Below, piece by piece: positions 39,311-52,195 of a stretch of 64,000 bases of DNA (position 1 is the first letter of the stretch; every line of letters begins with the position of its first letter). A program made the position numbers and the translations under genes. The notes under the pieces are model-generated. The model ran no database searches. It was given only the letters and a program-made list of their open reading frames with translations, and was not told the DNA's origin. The DNA is from Mansonella perstans (taxonomy: Eukaryota > Nematoda > Chromadorea > Rhabditida > Onchocercidae). Where the stretch lies: contig JBAMDO010000067.1 in NCBI GenBank assembly GCA_037074765.1, positions 62,001 to 126,000 of the forward strand, written 5' to 3'.

Positions 39311-42300
39311 TACCGAAGAAATTCCTTGACAATCAGGAAATTAGGAAATTACTTTTCTTAGTGTAACCTGGGATATCTTTCCTTCCACAATAATTTTGAA
39401 AGCTTAAAATGGCCAAAATTTGTCCACTTTTGTTCAGTACCAATCAGTTATGTCACTTTCAAATGAGAAAACAAATTTCAAATTATTTCAAACTGAGGCC
39501 CTTTTTCGAAAATCTGTTTTTCGTACTACGAGTTACAACAGGTTCTGTTCGAGGAATTTCACTCCGATGCTTTTTTGCTTTAATACAAGGCGGCATCAAA
39601 TTAGGAATTTGCTTTTTCTTAGTTTCATTCTGAATTTTGCGCATTTTCCCGTCTCAGAATAATTCTAAACTTCAATAGCAGTTCTCTATTATTTTCATTT
39701 AATGTTGAAAATGGAATTCTTATTCCAAATGCGAGCTTCTAAAGTTAGCATTTCATTAGCACATTGCGTATCATGATTCGTACTATGATTCAACGTATGT
39801 AATTGTTGAAGTAGGAAACTGAAAAATGAAAATTAAACCAGCTGAAATAGATTGGACCAAAAGAAGAATCGAAAGTGGTCGAGGAAGTTTTGTAATATTT
39901 CATACTTTGCTTTGCAATTTCGTCCCTCCTTGGAATTGCAATGTTTGATTAGTTTCTGGCTAAATTTCCGAATTTTTTCACTTAGGATCCATTCTTATAC
40001 ATAGATAAATACAGGTAAATGATCTCTATTGCTCTCATAATATTTGCCTTTTGTTCGCCGTGCTTTTGTATTATTTTTTTGATTATTCTGAATTTTTATT
40101 TTGTTTTGAAAGTGATATTAGTAAGAAAAATTAGTTGGGAAAGGCAATGGAGAAAATGAGGAAAGGAAGAAGCTGAGGAAGACTGAAAATCTGAGTTCAA
40201 TGATCAAATACAGAAACACTGAAGCAGTTTAAATGAAAAGTTTTAATTTAATGGAAACATTATTTAGTAACATACCCGGTTTCCTATATCGCTTCATGAC
40301 AAATTAGCAATTAACTTCTAATATCGGAGGAATAAAAGATTTCACTCATAACTCAGTTTCAGTAGTATTTGCTTGTTATTTGCTGTGTTATTTGCCAGTG
40401 TTTGTAGTTCGATTGGTTGCGTTATGTTTTGATCGCTTGAAGTCGTTGCAATTTCCAAAAATCAAAATGCAACGAATTTTTTTTAAACATTTAAAATTTC
40501 TCGGTTGTTTATGCTAGTTGTATATATATGTATATACACAAAACACCTTGCATATTATCCCGATTCCCTTTATATCTTTATGTTCTGGCCATGATGATGA
40601 TGTTGATCTTGTATGAGTTAACGAGGGTGTTCAGATCGAAGAATAGAATTAAGGAATATATTCTGTTACCGTGCACCTTACTCTTCACTTGGTTTACGTG
40701 GGTGTACGTACGCACCCATCATTACATCATTTGAAAACATATGGCATATTCAATGAAGTGCTATGAATTAGAGGAATAATGGATTTTAATGAAATGAAAA
40801 TTTTATGGAACTTCAATTAAAGAGTATTGGTCTCTTGACTGCACGACTGGGGATTCTCGAATCATTCGAAAAAACAATATGAACAAATGTGTTTTTTGTA
40901 TTAGTCGAAACAGAAAATTAATATGGGATTTGTTGTCTAAGCAGTTATTTAATTTTCATTGAAATTATATTTTTATTTCCAACAATTTTTATGATCTTTG
41001 ATTCAAAGTTTGCTGCAAGAGTTATTGTTTGATATGTTGTAATATTGCAAACAAGACTTTACAGTTTTTTGATTGCGAAGAATATTAACAGGTCATTGAC
41101 CTTAAAATCAGTCATTTTTAAGATCATTGATTTAAAATAACTTATTTCAATACCGATTTTTCATTCCTTGCCGAGCATATATGTAAAGCACGCATTTGGA
41201 AGAAATGATTAACTAACTCATCACGACTCCGACGAAAAAGAGCCCGAAGTTTTTCATGCATGTCCGTTTTGGAATTGAAGCTATCAGCAGTAATCATTAC
41301 ATTAGTAGCTCACTTCATACAGTAGTCATTTACATTAGTAGTTCACTTCATACAGTAGTCACTTACATTAATAGCTAGCTCACTTCATACAGTAGTCATC
41401 TACATCAGTAGCTCACTTCATGCAGTAATCATTTACCCTAGTAGCTCACTTCATATAGTATTCATTTACAAACTTACTGCAATTACATCACTTCTGCTGG
41501 CTTTTGCACGGTTGGATTTCTGTTGCTTTAATGTTTTGATAATGTTATCTTTATATATGAAAGTAATCAATTTCTAATAATTCATTATCGCAGTTTTACC
41601 AAAACAGATTGGCATGGCAGTGGTAGTAATAAGTGAATAGTACTTGCCACAGTTCCCTGCATACCTGCAGTTTTGCTTTGATGATTTCAATGTTTGGTAC
41701 CGTACCAAATAGAGATATTGATTCTTAACATTCCTCGTAGATGTGTGATTCGTATCAGTGAGCCGAATCGATACGTAGAGATGACCAAAATCCTCTTTTT
41801 TAAATTTTTCATGTTGGTGACTTATATTCAATTTTATTCTCATAGGATGTCATTTCTATCAAGAAACTGATATCAGACGACGATCTTGTTAACAGAGTAC
41901 AGTACACCTGTTCAACCACACTAAAGAAAATAAATCCCTCACAAAGTAATAACATTCCCTTCATGCACTCTTAGTTGACCATTATCAATGCCCATTCCTT
42001 GACCGATCAGGAATACCTTATGCCAGTGGACAACACGACACTCAATGCCAGTTCCAGCAATATTTTATGGCAGTGGACAACGCGACATTGAATGCCAGTT
42101 TCGTCACATGACACACCAGTGGCTCCCATTTTTCCGCATTATGCAAAAAAATAAAATGTCAAAGTTCAAAGAAAAAGAGAATTGAAATTGTTCAAAAAAA
42201 ATTCTTTTTCAAAACTATTTACTTACTAAACTGGCCAGTGATTGGAAAACAAATTTAAAAAAGCTTATTTATTGCTAGGATAACTTTATTTAGTAGAATT

Positions 42301-43889
42301 GATATTGAAATTTTTTATGAGATGGATCTGTTATAAAAGCTATTCGTATCTGGCTGACTTCTGCTTTTCCGTACAGGTCATTTTTGGCCTAGGCTGAAGA
42401 AAATTCCTTCTATGAATAGAATGATGATTAGAAGGTGCAAACATACACAACCTTCTCTCCCACCTCCTATCATCACTTTTCCGTCTCCCACCTCCTATCA
42501 TCACTTTTCAGCATAGTCCAATTTAAAAAAAATATAATGAAGTTCCTAAATAACTAAAATGACCAATACAGCAATATGCTCTTCATAACAATTGTGGCCA
42601 AATAAATTCTATGCCCAAATCTATCAATATGACGACAAAAGTTGGAAATATCACAAATACACATTAGGATGGAAATTTCAGGATGAAATGGCTCAATGAA
42701 TGGGCATTTACTAACAAAAAAGCGCGGATTATAGAAACAAATCAAACGCTTGCAAAAGCAAAAATGAAACTTCAAGGATTGAGCAGCAGTTATTCCTTCG
42801 GAACTTCAGTATCAAGCCATATAGTGCTACGATATAATTGGCCCAAGCCATGTGCTAAAAGATAATTGGCCTATTCTAATAATAGAATGCACACAGAAGA
42901 TGCAACTGAAATCCATTTGCTCACTTAGTTCAATGTTAACTATCTAGTTAGCAAATGGTTCAGAGACACTAGTATTATCACTGATGACATTTAGCATATT
43001 GGCTCTTGGCTCTCGACAATTGTTTTGTTGCTGGACAAGTCACTCAATGACAAATATTATTTTTGCCATTTGCTAGATTTACAGCAGCATTTTCAACTCT
43101 CACTCCTTTTTTTCTATGTGGAAAAGCATTTTTTCAAATAGTTTAGACGGAAGCAATGGGAGACAGAGGAAATCTAACGAGGGAACCCCAGTGAACTTAC
43201 ATAAACAACAGTTAAGATTAGAATTCACTTTGTCGCTAGACTTCCCTCGTCTCTTAGGATTGCCGGAGGTGTCCTTCTTTCTCATTCTTGACCGTATTTC
43301 AAAAAAGGAAATGTGTACAAATGAGGCAATGACCATTCAAACAATTCGATTACTCTTTCCAACCAGTCGTGAAAGGTAGAAGGTTTTATACAGATCCTCA
43401 TCGCTGGTTTAAAATCACAAATTCAAAAATCTCTCAAAAAAATCTTACTACAATTAAACACAAAGGAAGTTTATGCAATGCAGTCTAAGAGACACAAGTA
43501 GAGTCAAGTGAGTGAAACAATCATTGCGTTGCCTAAATTCAAAGTTCTCCAATGAAGAAAGACCTCGAAGGTTTCACAAAGAATCTCAGTGCAAGTCAAA
43601 TTCTAGTCTAAAGTTTAGATGTCCCATCAAAGCGACGATCAAATGTTTGAATATAATATCAAAATGATCAGAGTGTTGTAAAAAGAAAAAACCTTGTCGG
43701 TGCAGTAATTTTTCTCTCCTAAATGTCATAATATACAAACAAAATGAAACAATTGAAATTTTCACCTAATGACATTCCACTCAATTCTATGCTAACCCAC
43801 TAACTAAGTCAAACTGATGGAACTCCATATACTTACCTGACCATGACCCATCATCGACTCGCAGAAATTCGCATGTTTAACAGAATCTG
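39311..43889. other. Convergent spacer between semaphorin and kinase
   Basis: It must hold the 3' UTRs of both flanking genes. I see no gene. It contains a 33-bp minisatellite (41291-41470). It also contains a two-copy repeat with 'cagtggacaac.cgacat.aatgccagtt' at about 42020-42105, and a two-copy 'tctcccacctcctatcatcacttttc' at about 42455-42508. Confidence 0.55.
41291..41470. repeat. 33-bp minisatellite, about 5 copies
   Basis: The unit is approximately agtagctcacttcatacagt followed by agtcatttacatt. Copies differ by scattered substitutions and one 4-base insertion (agctagctc). Confidence 0.9.
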
Positions 43890-46800
43890 TTAAATCAACG
43901 GTAAAGAGATATGCTGAGGAGGATTAAGGCCAGCCTGTCCAGCCAGAAAGTGACCATAGCGGGCATCGTCTTCCGCATTGGTCAGGTACCGCTCACCACC
44001 AAGTTGGAGCTCCAGGCGTCTTAAATCCATGTAAACTTGCGCTCCAACTAGCCATTCATGCTTCATGCATTCATCGATCGACAAACGTTCCTCAATCTAT
44101 AGAAATTTCAATTATCGTTTCTACAAAGGGTTTGCATCCCATTTTACAGTACGGCGGGAAACATTACAATATTTCCTGGAGTTTGTCTGCCTCAAATGAT
44201 TGTTTAATATGTTGACACTGATTGTGTGACAAATGCAATGTTAATGCCCATTGAACAATATAACAACTTTGAATGTTTACGCGAATATTACCTTTACTTG
44301 AAGTAATCTCTGGATTAGATCAGCAGCTTCACGTGAAATCTGTTGCATTATTATACCTACGTGAATATTACCTTTACTTTAAGTAATCTCTGGATTAGAT
44401 CAATAGCTTCACGTGATATCTGTTGCCATGGCTCTGTCGGAAACATGAAGGCAGCATTTTGTATTTGCTCAGCAATTTCTTCTCCATCATTAAATGGAAA
44501 TGTACCACTTAGCGTTACATAAATTATCACACCAACGGACCACATATCAAGTGATTTATTGTAACCTACAAAATTATATTTTGTATCCTCGGCAATCAAG
44601 AAGGAAAAAGGGCAGCAATCCAGAAGCTGTACGGAAAAAGAGAACAAGTTAAGTCAAGAATTATACTGACACATAGAAATAAGCAAACAAGTATTGGCAA
44701 AGCATAAATTGCATGTCAAACAAGTGGTGATTTGGAGAAATGAAGAAAATTTTCAAATTTTTTCAAAGTTAACCTCGTTTTTGCAGAACTTCTGGGGCTA
44801 AATAAGCCGGTGTACCAACAATCGTTTTCCTGAAATTGTCATAACAGAACAATTTCTCTTTCTGCTCCCCATGAGGCTGTCTTTACAAAAAATAACAGTC
44901 ACAGTCAGACCTGCAATGCCTTACAGTCAGCTATAGTTCTTTAAAGCAGGACTTCAGTTCACTATAGTACTCTTCTAGATCATGCATGCATGTGATCTGG
45001 TTAATTCCCAATCATTTCAGAGAGTAAATTTGGGAATATGAAATATGAAGAAGCTACCTGAATTGAGCATCACCGATAAATCGAGCATAACCAAAATCGC
45101 ATAATTTTGTTTGAGGGAAAGCATTGACGAGATCAGATAATAAAACATTTTCAGGTTTGAGATCGCAATGTGCGATTCCCTTCGAATGTAAATATCGTAA
45201 CGCGCACAAAATTTGCATTATCAAAAATTTTGTCACTCGTTCATCCAGACGACCTGCAGCCTAAAAATGAGCTAAGAAGAGTGCAAATTTTTAGCAGTAC
45301 AAAGCGAATTGTTCCAAAATTAATTAAACTTTTCTCTTTGATGACGGATAGGCGACAGAAAGAAAATTTGAGCATCTTTTAAGATCAGAAGCGGATTGCT
45401 CTGATATGATGCAAATATTCAAAAACCTTTTCGCATACTACTTTTTAATCTCTCAAGTACAGATAAGGATTGTTATGGTAATTTCTCGGTGATTAATTAA
45501 TTTCAGCTAAGTTATAATTAGTTTAAATTCACCAAACTCCTCTCTTCAGTAAATAGGAAGTTATTTAGATCATCTGCTCAGCTCAGCACATACCTGACTT
45601 AAAATCATTTCCAACATGTCACCGTTCATTTTCTCCATTACCACGAAAATTTTGTCCTTTGTTTCGAACATCGATTCTAGTTTAATAATACCGCAGTGAC
45701 TAATTGACTGTAGGATTGCTACCTCACTTCGTAATGTTTCCACTCCAGCTGCGGACTTTTTTGGAAACCGATCTTTTGCTATTACCTGAATCACCCCGGC
45801 ATATTTTCCATTCTCTTATAACATTTTTTATTTTTTCAAAGGACTTCTCAAAAACTTCAATAATTGCATTTTTAATACATATTATTACTAGAAATTTAAA
45901 TTTATCTGGGCCAATTTTGTTTGTTATCACTTGCAGCAAGTCACGAAATGAAGGCAAAAGTCAGGCACTAACTCAATATTACGGATAGATAAGGTTACGA
46001 CTTTGAAATATTATCTGAGTGCTTACTTTTACCGCAACTTCACGCCCACTTTTTCGATGAACTCCTGCATAGACTGTACCAAATTGTCCAGATCCAAGCG
46101 TTTTATCACCCAAAATCTAAAAAATGAAAAAGTTTTTTTTGTGTTTGATTCTTCGCAAACCAGAAGGGGAGCTGGTAAAACATTTCAAAACTGCTATTAA
46201 AACTAAAAAATCTAGGAAAAATGAGTTAAAATGTGGATTGAATTACCCAATTAATGATGGCCTGGAAATTAATTCAACTTGAACTTAAACAAGATTAACC
46301 TGATACAACTCGGTGAATTGTAATGCCAGTTCTGTATTCGATGAATCATTTCTAGATGGTGGCGGTCGTAATGCATGTTGTAAAGCCTACAGTACATCAA
46401 CATTTAAATCTCAGAATTACTGAGAGATATCTGTTTTCTCGTTTTGCTTTCTATCTTCCTGCAATCTCCTTGAAAAATCGAATTCCCTTGTGAAATCCGG
46501 AAAAGCATATAAAATCAGTAGTTATAAAAGGTGACCTGAAACCACATTTGCGCATTAGAATTACTTTTCCCATTTGCGTGACGTGGCACTTTTGAGGGAG
46601 GTGCACCGTACACATCCAAATTTTCACCTACACAGTACACCATATGTGATGTTGTGCGAATTTCGAAGCAATGGGCGGGGAAGCTGCAAATTTATGAATT
46701 TTAAAAATGGTAATTGGCCAGAAAGTGAATTGGAATGAAATAACGGAAAATAAACTTCGATACATTCATCCATCTTTGGCGAACTTTTCGAACTAAAATG

Positions 46801-49800
46801 AAAGAAATAACTTCAGTTGAGATTGACATGGCTTGTACATTTCAGTTCACTCAAATTTACTTCACATTCAACATTTTCAAGTTTTATCAGCAAACCTTGA
46901 ATGTACAGGTGGTCCATTATACGGCGTTAGAACCATTATGCCACCAAGTGGAATAGTTCGATAAATGCGATGTGGATTTACACCTATTTAAGTAAAATTT
47001 TCAGAATTCCAAATTGATACAAGCAAAAAAAGACTTCCAAAACTTGAAATTTTAATTTAACACAATTGTTGTTGGCTCTATAATAAAAATTTCTAATACT
47101 GTCGCACACTGTTGGATGGATTTAGATTTAGAATTTTTAATTAATTACGGACTTCATTACCTTCATTATATTCATTATACATATTGATAGCACCACCAGC
47201 AAGGATCCAGTAATGCCTAAGACGTCGTGTTGGTTGATCGAGCATGAAATGGATCATCCATCCTTCAACTGTTGGTTGTCGATTAGTGATCCTTGTTGAT
47301 GCTTGACCTTTAAATTATTCAAAATTAGATTTGCCGGGTCATTTAATGCATAACTGAAATAAAAGTTGGAAAAGTTGAAGGAACCTGGCAATCGGGCAAG
47401 AGGTATCATCGAATCGGTTTCTTCGTGTGTTGCAGCAGCTTCATCGTACAGTGTCGGAAGCAACGATGTATCATCATCAACACTTAATTGGTCGAATGAA
47501 GGTGTTATAGCGCCATCTGCTATTTGGCAATTCATTGGTAACAGTGAAGCGCATTTCCTGTGGACATTAACCTGAAATGATGATTGTTATTGTGGTAATT
47601 AAGTTTTAAAATAAAACTTTTTAATTTCAGGAAGTATATCTTTTTTAATTCAGTAGCCGGTCAGGAAATGAGTGATGATTAGCTATAATCAAATATCAAA
47701 TTTCGAAAGTTCCTTTAAACAAGCAGTGAAACCTTGCAATCACGGCAACGTAATCCTTGTTTCATTAGGCCAATTAACATTTTATCACACACTTTACAAA
47801 TGGTCAGCGTCTTGTAATTATGTACAGCCAGTGTATGCGGTAATGCAAATGCAGCATCTTGCTGGCATCGAAGATCATCTATGAGTGAAAATAATTAATT
47901 AATTCAAGTAACTAATTCAAACGAATTACTTTCCAAATATAAGCAAAGTGCAGCAACATTCATTCTTATATATACAGTTCAAATCAGCACTCAAAGTGAA
48001 GCAGATCATGAAGCAAATCAGTTCTCTTTGCTTTTCATCAAAAAAGCAAGAATACACACATACCTGTAGAAGCAGTACTTGGTAGAGCAGTAGTTAGGTT
48101 ATTTTTGGCGCAATTATTCCTTGACGCAAATGCACATTTTTTATGAAAATTACATCTGGAAATACTGGAAAGTTTGTTTCTAAATATAAACTCGAAAATG
48201 CTAAAACATTTTTTAAATAGTAAATTCAATATTTGAAACGAGTTAATTTGTCCTTTATTTGAACGTGCCCTTTAAAACTTCCAAATTCGAGTCAATCTGT
48301 GATTTATTTAAACGTGACATGCTCACATCTGAAATCATATTCCCAATTTTTCCAAATACGAATCAATCTGGTATTTACTTATTCTTCCAATACGAGTCAA
48401 TCTGGTTTAAACGCTTAAACGTTTAACTTAAAAACGTTTAACTTAAACATGCAGTTCATAGTGATATACACACTTCCCAAAGAGATTCAATCGATATTTA
48501 CTTGAACGTGCTATGTGCTACGTGCTATTTCAAGTGATACGCGGGATTCCTTCCAAATACGAGTCAATCTATTATTTACTTAAATGTGCTGTTTTAAATA
48601 AAATGCACATTTTTTATGAAAATTACACTGGAAAATTGCTACGGGAAAATTTGTTCTAAATATAAACTCGAAAATGCTAACATTTAAATTCAATATTTGA
48701 AAAAAAGTAAATTCAATATTTCAAAAAAATTCCAAGTATTTATGAAAATTAAAAAAAAAAAGTTCTTAATTATATTAAAACTATTTCAAAAATCGAATAC
48801 CGGCATTTAGCGCACTGCAAACCCTGCTTGATTAAGCCAACCAGTATCTCACCACAGTAATCACAAAATGTCGGAGTCATATATGACGTAACGGCAAGCA
48901 CGTGAGGACGCGTCGGTCGTTCATTTCGATTAATCAGGATCACTTCCACGATGCAACCATTATCCTCAAATTGTTGACTTTTTGAGATTACTTCGCCAGA
49001 TTGATGGAATGATGGGAATTTGTGTGACATATTTGAGATCTCGGATGCAGAAAGTACCGAAGGATTACTTATATATTGTTTACTGATGGTAATAGGTACC
49101 ACAATGGTACCACAATGCAGCAGTTTTCAAAGATAAAAGAGATCACAATTGATATCAAAGAAATACGATACTAGTTGTGTGACAGAAGTCAAATGTTGTA
49201 GCATATTTGGTGAGTTATAATCATGTCTGAATAAATGTAGCTCACAACCATTCGCTAATTTGCCATCATAATGTTTTTCAGCCATTTGTCTAGCACGCTC
49301 ACAGAGTGATTCAAATTGCTAAAATGAATTAATTTAATTAACTTCGAAAGAGCGGCAACAACAAAACAAAATTGTCATCCAAGGATTCATGCCAAACAAC
49401 TACCAAATCAAAACAAGGATAGGCTGAAGAACCTTGGAAAGGAAGTTTCCAGAAATTTCTTAATTTGAACTGAAGAACCTGTGTCTCACGAAGAGAGTCT
49501 AGTACTGAAATGATCAGGTATGTAAAGTTAGATTTTTCCAGAATATTCCAGATCATTATGATACTAGCATATTTTGAAGCATGCTTTACCATACTGTCTA
49601 GAAAAAATAGCTAAGGTTTTTTTCAGAATATTTCGGATCATTAAAGACAATCTAGCATATTTTGAAGTATCCTTTACCATACTTACTTATAGGATGATCT
49701 ATTGATTGCCCATCAGATACTATTCCCTTCAATTATGTCATTGTAATAATGATTGATTCAAGTGAATTAAATAAAATCAACCACAGTGAACTTTAACCTG

Positions 49801-49962
49801 TAGACTATCAGATCGTTCAAGAACTAATACTTCTTTGAGCGAACCATACTGTAGTGTTATCGATATCCTTCGATCCTCCCAAGTATCCATTATTGTTACA
49901 TCATCATTATTACCGTTAATACCAGAATTACTTGTACTAATATTCAAAATTGAATTATTCAT
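43890..49962 (-). CDS. dkf-1: Protein kinase D (DKF-1-like): C1a-C1b-PH-kinase, 16 exons, about 770 aa
   Basis: Exons, 5' to 3': 49962-49798, 49318-49172, 48964-48801, 48155-48064, 47878-47733, 47571-47385, 47307-47161, 46983-46896, 46683-46536, 46386-46300, 46116-46027, 45785-45594, 45260-45058, 44829-44774, 44565-44372, 44096-43890. Two canonical H-X12-C-X2-C-X13-C-X2-C-X4-H-X2-C-X7-C zinc fingers (125-174, 204-253) would bind diacylglycerol. A PH domain (about 314-435) and the kinase domain (458 on) follow. The kinase shows GSGQFG, ATP lysine K487, HCDLKPEN (D584), DFG (D606) and GTPAYLAPE. The activation loop has a single acceptor threonine, T621, like DKF-1 and unlike the Ser pair of mammalian PKD and DKF-2. 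The C terminus is HISLPLI. The start ATG (49962) and the exon 3 acceptor (48964, or 49039 adding 25 residues) are uncertain; more 5' exons are possible. This is a DAG-activated Ser/Thr kinase that moves to membranes. Confidence 0.92.
44278..44346 (-). repeat. Partial duplicate of kinase exon 15, 80 bp downstream
   Basis: This repeats 44358-44426, the 3' end of exon 15 plus its GT donor. About 60 of 69 bases are the same. On the minus strand it still reads [18 protein letters not shown] followed by GTAATATT. The exon itself reads ...[14 protein letters not shown]. It lies in intron 15, between exons 15 and 16. Confidence 0.9.
48600..48720 (-). repeat. Partial duplicate of kinase exon 4 and its upstream intron
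   Basis: This repeats about 48131-48237. On the minus strand it keeps an acceptor, TTTTCCAG, followed by TGTAATTTTCATAAAAAATG TGC (reading CNFHKKCAF, as in the real exon 4). It then diverges and runs to a stop. It lies in intron 3. The intervening intron carries further degenerate copies of a 'ttccaaatacgagtcaatctg' motif (about 48260-48575). Confidence 0.88.
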
Positions 49963-50008
49963 TAGCAATACAATATTGTGAATCAAAAATCAAAAATTAT
50001 TGATTAGA

Positions 50009-50173
50009 ATGATGGAATTTGTAATCATCATCATCCTGAAATGATGGAACTTATAATCACCATCCTGAAATGATGGAACTTGTAATCATCATCCTCAAAT
50101 TTGTAATCATCATCCTGAAATTTGTAATCATCATCCTAAAATGATGGAACTTGTAATCATCATCATTCTGAAA
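50009..50173. repeat. 21/29-bp minisatellite, about 6 copies
   Basis: The unit is atgatggaacttgtaatcat followed by catcctgaa. Two middle copies lack the 'gatggaac' part. Confidence 0.9.
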
Positions 50174-51054
50174 TGAACTTATAACACAGAACTTTAGAAA
50201 TCTAATAACGAAGAGGAAGCAAGATATAATAAAGTTTTTTCGGCAGCTCTGATGCAAAAAACTTCCGAAATGAAATAAAACTTCCAAAACATGAGGAATA
50301 CTGACCAGTGATGAGCTTTGCTATAGTCATTTCTTAAACTGCTTTAGCATGCTTTAGAAAAGTGTACAACGAGGTCATCACTTCTGCTTAGATCATCACT
50401 GGTCAGCAGTATTTCTCATTCCTCAGACTAGCCCAAATAAAGTATGTCCTTTGTTCCACAACTGTCTGGTCTGTCGCGTGGTTCGTTGTAACTATTATTA
50501 TTTTCTCGATAATTTTAACAGAAAACGACAAGAAAGGAAGAAAGAAGGTTTAAATTTCAAAATCTTTTGGATTAAAGATCGGTTTAAAGTGTAATTTCAA
50601 TGGATGAAAGAAAAATAATAGATGGGAGAAGCAAGGAGAAAAGAATAAGGCAAGAATAACTTGCTTTCAGATACCTGATAAGTGACTGATTGGAAAAGAG
50701 AATTGAATGAAGGAAGGTAAATGGATGGATGTATGGGTTAGGGTAGCAATTGGGCAGAGAGGTAGCCTACCCCAGCAGTCGGGAAAGTGTTGAGCGGTCG
50801 GAGAGAGGTAGGTACCTTGTAGTTGGGAAAGTGTTGGGATGATTTGATGAGTCGAAGAAGAATGCAACTGGCTGGCAAACAATTTCAAGTAAAAGATCCA
50901 TTCACCACTATTGAATCGAAGACGGAACTGGTTTCTTCTCCTTTTGGTTCGTTCTTCTACTGACTATATCGCTTTGTACCAGCAGCCCATCGAACTGTAA
51001 ATGTTAATCATCATCGATTAGACACTCTTTCTTGTTTATCGCTGTTTATCGTTG

Positions 51055-51180
51055 TCATTGTCGTTGTTGTTATTGTTGTTGCTATTATTATTATTATTGA
51101 TTATAATCATTGTTATTACCATCATTACCGTTGTTGATAAATTAGTAGTGATGATGACGATGATGATAATAATAATGATT
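51055..51180. repeat. Trinucleotide-rich tract
   Basis: Runs of GTT/ATT and then GAT/AAT triplets with interruptions. The Leu/Ile-rich open frame across it is a by-product of the repeat. Confidence 0.8.
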
Positions 51181-51998
51181 ACTGCTGTTGTTCCATTTCA
51201 TTGTGCAAATAACGATTTGAAATTGGAACATAACAAAAGATCTTTGAAGTTTCCAACTTTACAGAAATTGTGATGGAAGAGAAAGAAGAGGAGGAATGAT
51301 GTAATCAAATTTGAAGACACATTTCTTAAAATTCGTCAAAATTCCTCTCAAAAGTTTACTTTGATTGAAAAAGCAGATACCAAGGTACTAATAATGCAAG
51401 ATGGACAGGACTGGCTACTATGGATTGGTCATCATCATCTCAACAGTTACCATTTACCAGCTGATAGTTGACAGAAATTAGCAAAATTATATCATTTTTG
51501 AAATTAATCATTTAGAATGTTACTAATTCGGTATCGCCAATACGCCAATACATCGCCAATACATCGGTATCGCCATTACAGTTGACATTTTGGACAGATG
51601 ATCTGATATGTGATAGCTGGAATGAAATCTCTGAATTTTACCAGATGGATTCGGCAAAGTTAATCGAAGGATTCCGGTGAGAGTGACCTTTTAAAAAAAA
51701 TGGTTGGGGTATTTTTAATTTATGATTGGATGCTTTTATAACTTGTAACAGGAAGAGATCGCTACTTCTCACTTCTCAGTTTGGATTGGTGGAAGTTCTC
51801 TTAGAATTGATTTAATTAACAATTAGCACAGCTTTCCCTTAATTAAAAGAAATAATTCCAGAAAATAATTTATTCTTATTTTCTGGAAGAAGCAACACAT
51901 TCGGTTTGAAATTATTCAAAATTCTTTTCGAAATGAGTTTGGAAAAAGAGAAGTGGAATGCAGTGATTCGTTGACTTTTCTTCCGTTGTCACCTTTGA

Positions 51999-52195
51999 CA
52001 TTAGTGAGTACATCTTACGTTCTAATTAATACATCTTACCTTCTAATTAAAACATCTTACTTCCTAATTAATACAATTAACATTCCACATTGCTTGAATA
52101 CATCTTACCCTCCATTTAATACAATTGACATTCTTCTAATTAATACAGTTGACATTCTTCTAATCAATACAACTGACATTCCACATTACCTGTTT
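51999..52195. repeat. Imperfect 16-20-bp repeat, about 9 copies
   Basis: Imperfect copies of 'aattaatacatcttaccttct' and the related 'aattaatacaattgacattcttct' lie in tandem. Confidence 0.8.

Noticed and set aside
47366..47575. Plus-strand open frame inside the kinase gene
   Set aside because: Antisense shadow of kinase exon 6.
51055..51180. Poly-Leu/Ile open frame
   Set aside because: By-product of a trinucleotide repeat.
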